Below, in pieces: positions 25,400 through 34,163 of a stretch of DNA of 38,975 nt; position 1 is the first letter of the stretch, and every line of letters starts with the position of its first letter. The DNA is from Dethiobacter sp. (GTDB lineage Bacteria; Bacillota; Dethiobacteria; Dethiobacterales; Dethiobacteraceae), in NCBI GenBank assembly GCA_018333635.1, contig JAGXTL010000027.1, positions 1 through 38,975 of the forward strand, given 5' to 3'. A model generated the notes under the pieces. The model saw only the letters and a program-made list of their open reading frames with translations. It did not search any database and was not told where the DNA came from. The position numbers were made by a program, and so were the translations under genes.

Positions 25400-26070
25400 T
25401 TCAGTTGGAAAACATCAGAAAAACGTATAAAATGGGAGAGATAGAGGTTCATGCGCTGGATGGGATCAGTCTGGTAATTTCCCAGGGCGAAGCGCTGGCC
25501 ATCGTGGGACCATCCGGATCAGGCAAGTCTACTTTGATGAATATCATCGGCTGCCTTGATACTCCCACCTCAGGAAACTACATTCTCAACGGCCGGGAAG
25601 TCAGCCGTCTGTCAAAAAATGAATTGGCGGAAGCACGCAATACACAAATCGGTTTTATTTTTCAAAGCTATAACCTTCTCCCCCGCCAAACCGCGCTGGA
25701 AAATGTCGAGCTGCCATTAATCTACAGGGGGCTGCCCGGAAAAATTCGCCGGGAATACGCCGTAGCCGCGTTGGAAATGGTTGGCCTGACCGGCAGGTTG
25801 CACCACCGGCCGACGGAACTGTCTGGCGGCCAGCAACAGCGCGTTGCTATCGCCAGGGCGCTCGTCGGAGACTCGCCGGTGATCCTGGCTGACGAGCCAA
25901 CAGGCAATCTGGACAGTGCCTCCGGACGAGAAGTAATGAATGTTTTAACAAAGCTGCATAGTCAGGGTAAGACACTGGTTCTGATAACGCACGACCCTAA
26001 CGTTGCTAAACTTTGTGAACGCCAGGTAAGGATTATAGACGGACGCCTTGAAACGGGAGGTGCAAACTGA
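25396..26070 (+). CDS. ABC transporter ATP-binding protein, MacB/LolD type
   Basis: ATPase of an efflux or stress-type (MacB-like) exporter. Walker A GPSGSGKS, Q loop IFQSYNLLPRQTALENVELPLIYR, signature LSGGQQQRVAIARA, Walker B VILADEPTGNLD and the His switch LVLITHD are all present in 224 residues, the standard size. It overlaps the adaptor gene and the permease gene by four and one bases. The family moves substrates by transmembrane force rather than through a central pore; typical cargo is antibiotic peptides, toxins or membrane-active compounds, but the cargo here is not knowable from sequence. Confidence 0.95.
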   Translation: MIQLENIRKTYKMGEIEVHALDGISLVISQGEALAIVGPSGSGKSTLMNIIGCLDTPTSGNYILNGREVSRLSKNELAEARNTQIGFIFQSYNLLPRQTALENVELPLIYRGLPGKIRREYAVAALEMVGLTGRLHHRPTELSGGQQQRVAIARALVGDSPVILADEPTGNLDSASGREVMNVLTKLHSQGKTLVLITHDPNVAKLCERQVRIIDGRLETGGAN

Positions 26071-27239
26071 TGGGATTGCTGCAGGCCTTTCGGCTATCTG
26101 TCTCAGCGATGCTTGCTAAAAAACTCCGTTCCTTTTTGACGATGCTAGGGGTAATTATCGGCGTATTTTCCGTCGTTGCCCTCATTTCCCTAGGTCAAGG
26201 AGCAACCAGCTTAGTAACGGAACAGGTTCAGGCCATAGGCTCTAATTTAATTGTCGTCAACATTACTGGCAGGGGCGCACGGTCAGGCCTAACTCTCGAG
26301 GAGGCGCTGGCGCTTGCTTCTAGACCAGGTGTGAGCGCTGTTGCACCAATGCTCTCCGGGCAGGCCACCTATAAATATCAGGCCCAAAATATATCGGCCT
26401 CGCTTTCAGGTGTTACGCCTGACTATAACGCTGTCCGCAACCACAACATCGCGTACGGACGCTCTCTCGTGGCTGCAGACTTAGACCATCGTCAGGAAGT
26501 TGCCGTTCTGGGCTCTGAAGTGGCACAGGAACTTTTTGGCAGAGAAAACCCTCTTGGCGCAAATATCCGCATCAACGGTAATGCGTTTACCGTTATAGGT
26601 GTGCTGGAAGAAAAAGGCGACGGCATCGGCGAATCTAATGACAACAGAGTGCTCATCCCGCTTACAACCGCGCAACGCCTGCTTCGCAATATGAATATTA
26701 GCACCATCTATATTCAGGCCGAATCACCGGAGTCGGTTGACCGTGCGGTGGTGTCTGTGGAAGCGTCTCTAAAGCAGATCTTCAGAGACGAAGATGCGTT
26801 TGGAGTTTTCAACCAAGCCGATCTTTTGTCCACAGTCAACCAGATAACAGGCACTCTGACCTTAATGCTGGGTGGGATTGCCGCCATTTCCCTTTTAGTC
26901 GGCGGGATCGGGATTATGAACATTATGCTCGTCTCCGTAACAGAAAGAACCAGGGAAATCGGCATTTGCAAAGCACTTGGTGCCAAAAAGAAAGACATTC
27001 TTTATCAATTTCTGATTGAATCTGCGGTGATCAGCGGCACAGGCGGCCTTATCGGCCTGATGCTCGGTCAGTTGGCTGCCACACTTGTTAACCGCTTCAG
27101 CGATTTTCCGACAGCCGTCACTTTTCAGGTTGCTGTTCTGGCACTTGCCTTTTCCGTGGGAGTAGGAATTTTCTTCGGCATTTGGCCGGCCAATAAAGCG
27201 GCCGACTTAAATCCGGTCGAAGCTTTGCGGGCACAATAG
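26070..27239 (+). CDS. ABC transporter permease, MacB/YknZ type
   Basis: Four-helix permease of the MacB family: N-terminal helix after LRSFLTMLGVIIGVFSVVALISLGQGA, a large extracytoplasmic MacB_PCD domain (about residues 45-265), then three C-terminal helices with the FtsX-domain pattern GGIGIMNIMLVSVTERTREIGICKALGA. 389 residues, normal for this group. With the adaptor and ATPase it forms a complete tripartite-like exporter of the type found in Gram-positive bacteria (YknXYZ-like). Confidence 0.94.
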   Translation: MGLLQAFRLSVSAMLAKKLRSFLTMLGVIIGVFSVVALISLGQGATSLVTEQVQAIGSNLIVVNITGRGARSGLTLEEALALASRPGVSAVAPMLSGQATYKYQAQNISASLSGVTPDYNAVRNHNIAYGRSLVAADLDHRQEVAVLGSEVAQELFGRENPLGANIRINGNAFTVIGVLEEKGDGIGESNDNRVLIPLTTAQRLLRNMNISTIYIQAESPESVDRAVVSVEASLKQIFRDEDAFGVFNQADLLSTVNQITGTLTLMLGGIAAISLLVGGIGIMNIMLVSVTERTREIGICKALGAKKKDILYQFLIESAVISGTGGLIGLMLGQLAATLVNRFSDFPTAVTFQVAVLALAFSVGVGIFFGIWPANKAADLNPVEALRAQ

Positions 27240-27265
27240 AAACACAATTGCAAGGAGGAGGAAAA

Positions 27266-27943
27266 GTGACATTCCGGGTATATTTAGTGGAAGATGAAGC
27301 CAATTTAAACAGTTTGCTGGTATCATATTTTGAGCGTGAAGGCTGGAATGTTACACCCTTTCTCACCGGAGAGAGCGCACGCCAAGCCATACCAACCAGC
27401 CCCGACCTCTGGATTCTGGATATTATGCTGCCGGATATAGACGGCTATCAGTTAATCTCGGAAATCAAAGAACTTACACCTCATGTGCCGGTGATATTCA
27501 TCTCCGCCCGGGATGCGGGCCTCGATCGCATTATCGGCCTGGAAAAAGGCAGCGATGATTACCTGCCCAAACCATTCCTGCCCCGTGAGTTGGCTATCCG
27601 GGCCAGGAAACTTCTGGAGCGAATGCGTCCCTCTGCTTCTTCCATTGAAGCAACTCATCCCATTACTCTGCCACCTTACCGCATAGAACCACTAAGGCGC
27701 ATTGTGACCAAAGCCGACGGGCAAATCGAACTGACGGCCAAAGAATTTGATTTGCTGATGCTGTTTGCCGCTCAGCCGGGTCGCGCGTTTTCCCGCGAAC
27801 AAATCCTAGTGCAAATTTGGGGAGACGCTTACTTCGGCAGCGATCGCGTGGTTGACGATTTGGTCAGAAGGCTGCGCAAAAAAGCGCCCGCATTACACAT
27901 TGAAACTATTTACGGTTTCGGATACAGGCTGGCATCGGCATGA
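27266..27943 (+). CDS. OmpR/PhoB-family response regulator
   Basis: Two-component regulator: receiver domain with the acidic pair (VED near residue 9), phosphorylation Asp 52 in WILDIMLPDIDGY, Thr/Ser and Lys switch residues (FISARD, DYLPKPF), then a winged-helix DNA-binding domain (LTAKEFDLLMLFAAQPGRAFSREQIL ... RVVDDLVRRLRKK). I start it at GTG 27266 because GGAGGAGG lies just upstream and the protein then begins TFRVYLVEDE; the TTG at 27248 precedes the ribosome binding site. It follows the permease closely and probably controls the operon in response to the exporter's substrate. Confidence 0.95.
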   Translation: MTFRVYLVEDEANLNSLLVSYFEREGWNVTPFLTGESARQAIPTSPDLWILDIMLPDIDGYQLISEIKELTPHVPVIFISARDAGLDRIIGLEKGSDDYLPKPFLPRELAIRARKLLERMRPSASSIEATHPITLPPYRIEPLRRIVTKADGQIELTAKEFDLLMLFAAQPGRAFSREQILVQIWGDAYFGSDRVVDDLVRRLRKKAPALHIETIYGFGYRLASA

Positions 27944-29259
27944 AAAACAAACCTTTATCCGTCCAAATCTGGCTTTTCCTTGGCGCCACATTGGCAGCCG
28001 TTCTGCTTGTGGTGGTGTTGGGGCCGATTGTTTTTCGCGGTTTCTTCATTCCAGACATTTATCAGCTAATCGAAACGTCCCAGGAATCGTTCCTTGCTGA
28101 TGGATTGCCCGACCCGCAGGAACACTTGCCGCCGGACTCACGAGGTCCGCAGTTGCCACGCATTACGCATTTCTATCTCAGCAAAACAGAAGGAAAAATA
28201 AGCCCCCCGCACCTGCACCCGGCCTTTCTCGCCGAGGTAAAGGAAAACGCCGGCTTGCAACGGGAGCAAAGTCGTCGTTATAAAACGCAAGCTGGTGGCG
28301 GTGCGAGTTTCTACGTTATTCGTCGTGTTGACGATGATTTTTTAGTCTCTTTTATGAGCGACGTATTTCATGACAACGTTTTTCTGACTCTTTTCCGCCG
28401 CCTCATCAAATTAATCCTGCTCATTTTTCTCGTTAGTCTGCTCCCTTCACTTTGGCTGGCAAAATATATTACGCGGCCCCTTGTTGCCCTAGAGGCTCAT
28501 GTCAGACAAATCGCCAGCCGGGACTGGTCAACACCGATTCAGCTTGACCGCAGCGATGAGATCGGGCGATTGGCTGCATCGGTGGAGTGGATGCGTTCAC
28601 AGCTCTCCAGCCAGGAACAGGAGCGGCGCATCTTCCTGCAAAATATTTCGCATGAATTAAAGACTCCCGTTATGGTTATTCGCAGCTATGCACGCTCAAT
28701 TAACGACGGCATCTTCCCTAAGGGAGATATCTACAGCTCGATTGAGGTCATCGAACAAGAAGCAGAACGCTTAGAAAGACGCGTCCGCCAACTTCTTTAT
28801 CACACCAAACTGGACTATACAGCAGGCAAATTTAATTTAGAACCATTTGCATTAGCAGAGTTAGTTGAAGATATCATTGACAGAATGCGTTGGCGGCGTC
28901 CCGAACTGGAATGGAATCTGGAACTTGTCCCTGTCACACTAAACGGCGATCGTGAACAGTGGATGGTGGCACTGGAGAACCTGTTTGACAACCAAATCCG
29001 TTTTGCAAAGAAACAAATTGCCGTCTGCCTAACCTCTTATCCTGCCTATGCCGCTTTGAGCATCCAAAACGACGGTCCGCCGATAGACCGCGAAATAAAG
29101 AACACCCTTTTCGAACCATACCGCAAAGGGCCAAGCGGTGAATTCGGCCTTGGGCTCTCAATCGTACGCCGTGTCGCAGAAAATCATTCTGCCCAAATCA
29201 AGGTTTGCGAAGAAGAAGGCGCTGTTGCCTTCCGCCTGACCATCCCACACAGTCGTTAG
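27940..29259 (+). CDS. sensor histidine kinase
   Basis: Membrane kinase partner of the preceding regulator (four-base overlap). Helix 1 about residues 8-32, an extracytoplasmic sensor of about 115 residues, helix 2 about 152-174, a HAMP domain, the phospho-acceptor His 238 in NISHELKTP, and an ATPase domain with N box ALENLFDNQIRF, a divergent G1 box (NDGPPID rather than DxGxG) and G2 GEFGLGLSIV. The sensor has a Pro/Asp-rich stretch (DPQEHLPPDSRGPQLP). It ends the operon. Confidence 0.94.
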   Translation: MKNKPLSVQIWLFLGATLAAVLLVVVLGPIVFRGFFIPDIYQLIETSQESFLADGLPDPQEHLPPDSRGPQLPRITHFYLSKTEGKISPPHLHPAFLAEVKENAGLQREQSRRYKTQAGGGASFYVIRRVDDDFLVSFMSDVFHDNVFLTLFRRLIKLILLIFLVSLLPSLWLAKYITRPLVALEAHVRQIASRDWSTPIQLDRSDEIGRLAASVEWMRSQLSSQEQERRIFLQNISHELKTPVMVIRSYARSINDGIFPKGDIYSSIEVIEQEAERLERRVRQLLYHTKLDYTAGKFNLEPFALAELVEDIIDRMRWRRPELEWNLELVPVTLNGDREQWMVALENLFDNQIRFAKKQIAVCLTSYPAYAALSIQNDGPPIDREIKNTLFEPYRKGPSGEFGLGLSIVRRVAENHSAQIKVCEEEGAVAFRLTIPHSR

Positions 29260-29337
29260 CAAATAACAGAATTTTGTCTCCCTCTAGCAGGATTAGTTTT
29301 GGCCTATTTCATTCATGAAGCAAAAGAAGAACCGTTC

Positions 29338-30003
29338 CTACAGCAGTTTTGTGTTATTCATAAACAGCTCAAAGGTGGCCCCGAGAAAAATGGCCGCCTT
29401 TCTGCACATCATCATCCTGTGCAAAAATATCTCAAAATACTCCATTTTAGAAGAAATTTTAGTGTCGATGCTTAGCAAAAGGGAAACAAGCTTTTCTTCC
29501 CCACACACTGATAATATGGATTCTTCCACAGCGTAATTGACCCTGTCATGGATATCGAAGGTGGCGAAATCCTGGTTTCGCACACGACTGCGTCGCACAT
29601 CGCTCTTATCCGCCAGGGCAAGCGCAGCAGCTATTGAATTGACAGGAGATCCGTTGCCTTCGTCATGATTGCCGATTGCTGCAACAACTTGGGCTATCTC
29701 CGCCGGTTCCATTCCCAGTCGTGTCAGAATGTTAAAAGCGATGAGAGCCCCTGATTGGGCATGCCCATCCCTGTTGACAATATTCCCGATGTCATGCATA
29801 AACCCCGCTATTCTTGCCAGCTCTGCTTCCCGTTCACTGTAGCCAAACTCCAGCAAAATATAGGCTGCTGTACAGGCTACCTTATCCACGTGGTTAAAGG
29901 CGTGCTCAGTATAGCCCATCAACCCCAGCACCACGTCGCTTTTCTGGATATACGCGCGGATCTCTTCATTGTTTTTGATATCATTATAAGTAGTAAGCTT
30001 CAT
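29338..30003 (-). CDS. HD-domain phosphohydrolase
   Basis: A 221-residue HD-superfamily protein. The metal-binding pattern is His in NHVDKV, the HD pair in FMHDIGNIVNRDGHA, His in GNHDEGNG, and Asp in LALADKSDVRRSRVR, so the catalytic site looks complete. Members act on nucleotides or cyclic nucleotides; the substrate here is unknown. I start it at ATG 30003, five bases after AGGAGGG; the frame is open 23 codons further up without a site. It is transcribed divergently from the EAL-GGDEF gene, a hint, no more, that it belongs with signalling. Confidence 0.88.
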   Translation of the reverse strand: MKLTTYNDIKNNEEIRAYIQKSDVVLGLMGYTEHAFNHVDKVACTAAYILLEFGYSEREAELARIAGFMHDIGNIVNRDGHAQSGALIAFNILTRLGMEPAEIAQVVAAIGNHDEGNGSPVNSIAAALALADKSDVRRSRVRNQDFATFDIHDRVNYAVEESILSVCGEEKLVSLLLSIDTKISSKMEYFEIFLHRMMMCRKAAIFLGATFELFMNNTKLL

Positions 30004-30138
30004 CTTACCCTCCTGCTCTAGTGTGCATGGTATACCTTGGACTTGACTAACATCCTGGTTAAATTTAACCAAAATTTAATCTAACCTTAACCTAATATTT
30101 ACATATAATGGTTGCAGCAAGACTAGTGACGGCATAAG

Positions 30139-31972
30139 ATGGTATTACAAGCTGAAGCTGTACAACGCGCTGCGGGATGCTCAGAAAGTAGCAAAAGCAA
30201 CACTTGGCCTGGACGCCCTTAAGTACAAACAAGAATTTCTGGACATTCTCGAAAACAAAAAGCTAAGCACCGTTTTCCAGCCAATCGTCTCACTGTCGTC
30301 CGGTGAAATTCTGGGATGGGAGGCACTGACCCGCGGTCCGGAAAACGGCTACTTTCACCGGCCCGACACCCTTTTTGGGTTTGCAGAAGAGCTGGGGTTG
30401 CTGTTCGCCCTGGAAAAGGCCTGCCGAGAAAAAGCTGTCAGCAGTATCGGTGGCTTAGACCCTGAACAAAAAGTTTTTCTGAATGTGCATCCCAGAACCA
30501 TGAGCGACCATAGCTTTGTTAAGGGAGAAACGCTGCAAATATTGCGCAGCCATGGCCTGACCCCCCGTAATATTGTATTTGAAATTACGGAGCGGCACGA
30601 CATCAAAGACTTCACCTTTTTTAAACAGGTGGTAGAGAACTACCGCAGCCAGGGATACCGTATTGCCATCGACGATGTGGGTGCCGGTTTTTCCGGATTG
30701 CAGTCGATTGCCGAGATTCGACCGGATTTCATTAAAATTGACATGTCATTGGTTCGGGATATTGACAGTGATTACAGCAGACAATCAGTTGTGGCCGCTC
30801 TGACCAACCTGGCTGATAATATTAACTGCAAGGTTATTGCAGAGGGAATCGAAGCACAAAAAGAGCTAAACACCCTGCTTTTAAAAGGCGTACACTACGC
30901 GCAGGGCTATTACCTGGCCCGTCCGCTCTTTCCTAAACCGGCAGTTTCAGGCAACATAATTACTTACATCCGGCACCGTAAAATTACTGGTCTCACCAGC
31001 CGGAGCCGTTATTTGAGTATTGGGGATCTGGCAGTGCCGGCACTGGCCGTCAGCGAGAACACATCTGTCGCGATAGTCAGAGAACTGCTCGATGCCACCC
31101 GGCAGTCAGACAGCAGTTTAGTTATAGACAAAGGACAAAAGACGATTGGATTAGTCATGCGGCACAACCTCCACCGCATTCTGAGTGCCCGGTATGGCGT
31201 GTCCCTCTATTACCAGCGCCCGATCACAACGTTAATGGACCACGCGCCATTAGTACTGGAGAGCTACACGGCTTTGGAGTTGGCGGCTGAACTGGCGATG
31301 AACCGTGAGCAGGACAAGCTGTACGATGACCTCGTGGTGGTAGATACCAACGGTGCCCTGGTAGGTGTAGTATCGATACAAAGACTTTTGGAGAAGCTTA
31401 CCAGGGCGCAAATCGAACTTGCCAAAGGCACGAACCCTTTAACCGGCCTGCCTGGCAATTTGACTATTGATGAAGAACTGTCCAGAAGGGCCCGCCACGC
31501 GCCCGTCAGCAGCATAATTTACATTGATCTTGACGAGTTCAAGTCCTATAACGACACCTATGGATTCAAACGCGGTGATCAGATGATTGTGCTGCTCTCC
31601 AAAATAATTTTACACTGCACCGGAAAATACGGCGCTGAAGAAGATTTTGTCGGCCACATCGGCGGTGACGACCTGATTGTAATTACCTTGCCGGAATGTG
31701 CAACGCAAATCTGCCGGAAGATTGTGCAGCTGTTCGACCGCCTGGTAAGTGGCTGCTTCTCCGCTGAGGACCGGGTCAGGAAAGCGTTTTACGGTCACGA
31801 CCGTTTTGGCAATCAGGAGTGGTTGTCCCTAACTTCCGTCACTCTGGCTATTGTGGAATGTAAAGAACAAAAGGATTACGGGTCACTGGCGGAGACTGCC
31901 GCTCAGCTAAAGAAGCATGTCAAGGCAATACCTGGCAGCATTTTTGTCAGGGATAGACGCGCAAAGAACTAA
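30139..31972 (+). CDS. EAL-CBS-GGDEF cyclic-di-GMP protein with a damaged or unusual start
   Basis: Cyclic-di-GMP turnover protein. An EAL phosphodiesterase domain comes first (GWEALTRG, EITERHD, DDVGAGFSG, KIDMSLVR, AEGIE), then a pair of CBS modules (about 31010-31400), then a GGDEF cyclase domain whose signature reads GGDDL, with IDLDEFKSYNDTYGF. The EAL domain clearly begins upstream of the first standard start in frame, TTG 30398, which would cut away the EAL motif. Coding-like sequence runs back to YYKLKLYNALRDAQ, preceded not by ATG but by TGG; ATG at 30139 is one base out of frame. One extra G in ATGG would explain this. So either a frameshift, a sequence error or a non-standard start. 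The domain content is certain; activity is not. Confidence 0.8.
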
Positions 31973-31986
31973 TAGTGCCGTCAAGA

Positions 31987-32008
31987 GTGCGGCTAAGCAC
32001 CTTTTTTT
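31987..32008 (+). terminator. possible terminator after the EAL-GGDEF gene
   Basis: GTGC, loop GGCTAA, GCAC, C and seven T. The stem is only four pairs, so it is weak, but its place and T run fit. Confidence 0.45.
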
Positions 32009-32178
32009 CATGGTCATGCTTTCCAGGCAAAGCACTTAATCTTCGCGAATCAGCTTGATTGAAAAAATTTAAAGGGAAACCCGTTTCTCGCAGCGAAGTA
32101 AGATATATATTGCAAAAAGCTGCACGCCGCTGATAAAACCCGGTGTCCAGCCCAATAGAAAGGACAGGTGAATTTTCC

Positions 32179-32328
32179 ATGAAAAAGTTACTTAGAGGAT
32201 TTTGCTTGCTGCTGCTTCTGACGATCTTCTTTGTTTTTACGGCAGGCTGCACCCCAGGTTCTAACCAACAAATAGACGGTGAAAATGGCACGGAAAATGT
32301 TAACGGTGAAGAAGAGGAGAAAGAATAG
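32179..32328 (+). CDS. very small lipoprotein
   Basis: 49 residues: a basic N-terminus (KKLLRG), a hydrophobic stretch, lipobox FTAGC, then a hydrophilic acidic tail rich in Glu and Asn (NGEEEEKE). ATG at 32179 is preceded by AGGACAGGTG. The complete signal and lipobox argue for a real gene although nothing can be said of its role. Confidence 0.6.
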   Translation: MKKLLRGFCLLLLLTIFFVFTAGCTPGSNQQIDGENGTENVNGEEEEKE

Positions 32329-32379
32329 AACACCAGTCATCATAATACAGCTTGCTCTGCTCTAGACCAATAAAGCTGC

Positions 32380-32694
32380 TCAATTTGAGAATATACGTTT
32401 AATATAGTCGGTACTTCCATGAACAATATGATAAACTAAAATCTGGTCGTCAATCACCTGATAAAAACAAAGATATTCGTCCACGATTAATACACGGAAA
32501 CCTGCCTCAGCAATCATCTTTGCCGGAGGAACATTTCCCATCTCGGGGAAGTCAACAAGACGATCAAGAGCGCCTAAGATGCGGTCTGTTATTCTACGAG
32601 CAGAATCAATTCCCACTTTCAGCTTGCGCAAAACTGCAATATCGCGAAGTTCCATCCTCGCCTCATTCAACAGAACGACTTTCTTTTTATGCAT
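32380..32694 (-). CDS. RelE/ParE-family toxin
   Basis: 104-residue toxin of a type II module. The pattern AHxDLxxI-like N-terminus (LNEARMELRDIAVLR), the FPEMGNVPP loop and the strand pair GFRVLIVDEYLCFYQVIDDQILVYHIVHG are typical of ParE/RelE toxins. It overlaps the antitoxin gene upstream by eight bases and would be co-translated with it. Whether it cleaves mRNA (RelE) or poisons gyrase (ParE) cannot be told from sequence. Confidence 0.85.
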   Translation of the reverse strand: MHKKKVVLLNEARMELRDIAVLRKLKVGIDSARRITDRILGALDRLVDFPEMGNVPPAKMIAEAGFRVLIVDEYLCFYQVIDDQILVYHIVHGSTDYIKRIFSN

Positions 32695-32950
32695 TGAAGA
32701 TGTCCTCTAACTCTCTGCGCAAAGAATCAGTCGTATGGGTCGACAATCCGGCAAGCCGGTTCCTTTCCGCAGCCAGCAAAAGCTGTAGCAGCTTAAGCTC
32801 TGCTTCACGTTTTTCAAATGCCTCAATAGACAAAAAAACCATTTCGCCTTCGCCGTTACGCGTAATATAAATCGGCTCATTCTTTTCCTTTGTTAGTTTC
32901 ACAAGATTATCATAATCATTGCGCAATGTGGAGGAAGACTTAATTATCAT
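32687..32950 (-). CDS. Phd/YefM-family antitoxin
   Basis: 87-residue antitoxin of the toxin downstream. The N-terminal DNA-binding half shows the family look (STLRNDYDNLVKLTKEKNEPIYITRNGEGEMVFLSIEAFEKRE); the C-terminal helix binds the toxin. It should repress its own promoter, which would lie in the 130 bases upstream. Confidence 0.88.
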   Translation of the reverse strand: MIIKSSSTLRNDYDNLVKLTKEKNEPIYITRNGEGEMVFLSIEAFEKREAELKLLQLLLAAERNRLAGLSTHTTDSLRRELEDIFNA

Positions 32951-33090
32951 GACAACACGCTCCTCTCTGCCTAAAAGCTAGATATGCAGATATTCTGCTA
33001 TTATTATACGCAGATTTCTTTACAATATCAACTTTCAAACTTGTCATATGCCCCGCGTCTCCTTATCGCCCATTTTGGGAAACAGGCCAA

Positions 33091-33351
33091 TTAAAGCCGA
33101 TAGAAAAAAGCGATTATGCTAAACACCCCTACAATAAAGTATATGTATCCTAATTTACTTTTATCAAAAACCAAACTTTCTGTTCCATTTAAAAACATGA
33201 AGACACCCAATAATAATTGCTGTATCATTATTAAAATATTATCTCTTTCTGAACTCTCAGACATTAAAACTGACCCACTAATAATCAAAATTTTTACTGA
33301 GACGATTGCTTTAGCAAAATGAAGCAGTTTTAACTTATTGATTATATTCAT
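33091..33351 (-). CDS. small membrane protein, DUF3953-like
   Basis: 86 residues with three hydrophobic segments (AIVSVKILIISGSVLM, ILIMIQQLLLGVFMFLNG, LGYIYFIVGVFSIIAFFY). The pattern QLLLG..MFLNG ... K..GYIYF..G.. recalls DUF3953 proteins of Bacillota, from memory. Lower GC than its neighbours. ATG at 33351 with GGAG upstream. Function unknown. Confidence 0.6.
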   Translation of the reverse strand: MNIINKLKLLHFAKAIVSVKILIISGSVLMSESSERDNILIMIQQLLLGVFMFLNGTESLVFDKSKLGYIYFIVGVFSIIAFFYRL

Positions 33352-33403
33352 TTACTCCAATCTCCTCGGGTTAAAATGTAAGCACCTATGAGGTCTTGGC
33401 GGG

Positions 33404-34045
33404 TCATAGACCGCACCTCCCGCATGTTTTATCAAGCGGACAACCCTTGCAGGACGGCTTTTTCCGGCAATGCTCCTTAGCGTTAATCACGATAAGGGCG
33501 TGAAAGCTGTTGTAAACGTCCGCGCTTCGCGGCAAGTTGCCCTCAAAGTACGCCTTGATCTCAGCGTAGCCCTTGCCCGCATTTATCGGATACCGGTTGC
33601 AAAGCCGGACAGTGTAAGCGTCAACCACAAAGGTCGGGAAGCTGAAAGCATAGAGCAATATTGAATCAGCAGTTTCCTGCCCGATACCCTTTGTCGAGAG
33701 CAGTTCGGAGCGCAGCTTGGTGAGCGACTCCCGCTGAACGGTTAGCGCGTCATAATCGTAATTGACGTACCAAGCCGTGACTGCTTTCAAGTATCCAGCC
33801 TTCTGGTTGAAGAAACCCGCAGGACGAATTATCTCCGTCAATTCAGCAAGATCGGCGTTCTCCACAGTATCAGGCGAAAGCTTCTCGCCAAAATTGGCAA
33901 TTGCCTTCTCGACGTTACTCCACGCCGTGTTCTGAGTCAGCACCGCACCTACGATAACCTCATACGGCGTTTTCGCAGGCCACCAATGCAAATCACCGTA
34001 ACGGGCAAGGAGTATTTCGTATATAGATATCAGTTCTTCTCCCAT
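33404..34045 (-). CDS. HhH-GPD DNA glycosylase, endonuclease III-related (MagIII/COG2231-like)
   Basis: Base-excision repair glycosylase of the helix-hairpin-helix superfamily. The hairpin reads KGIGQETADS (119-128) and the catalytic Asp 142 is in FVVDAYTVR. At the place of the lyase Lys of endonuclease III there is Glu 124, so it should be a glycosylase without beta-lyase activity, as in MagIII-type 3-methyladenine glycosylases. A C-terminal Fe-S loop is present (Cys 193, 199, 202, 208). 213 residues. ATG follows GGGGAG. The damaged base it removes is not evident. Confidence 0.85.
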   Translation of the reverse strand: MGEELISIYEILLARYGDLHWWPAKTPYEVIVGAVLTQNTAWSNVEKAIANFGEKLSPDTVENADLAELTEIIRPAGFFNQKAGYLKAVTAWYVNYDYDALTVQRESLTKLRSELLSTKGIGQETADSILLYAFSFPTFVVDAYTVRLCNRYPINAGKGYAEIKAYFEGNLPRSADVYNSFHALIVINAKEHCRKKPSCKGCPLDKTCGRCGL

Positions 34046-34163
34046 CGCGGTCTCCCCTTGTCACATATTGAACCCTTGTATCTCCTCACCTATCTCACAG
34101 TGGCAGCCTTTTCTTGTTAAATATCATAGCCGCGCCCACAAACAACACAATAATAATCCCAAT

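Noticed and set aside
31973-32178. Possible riboswitch leader before the small lipoprotein gene
   Set aside because: Some hairpins can be drawn, but nothing matches the conserved cores of c-di-GMP, cobalamin or other classes that I know.
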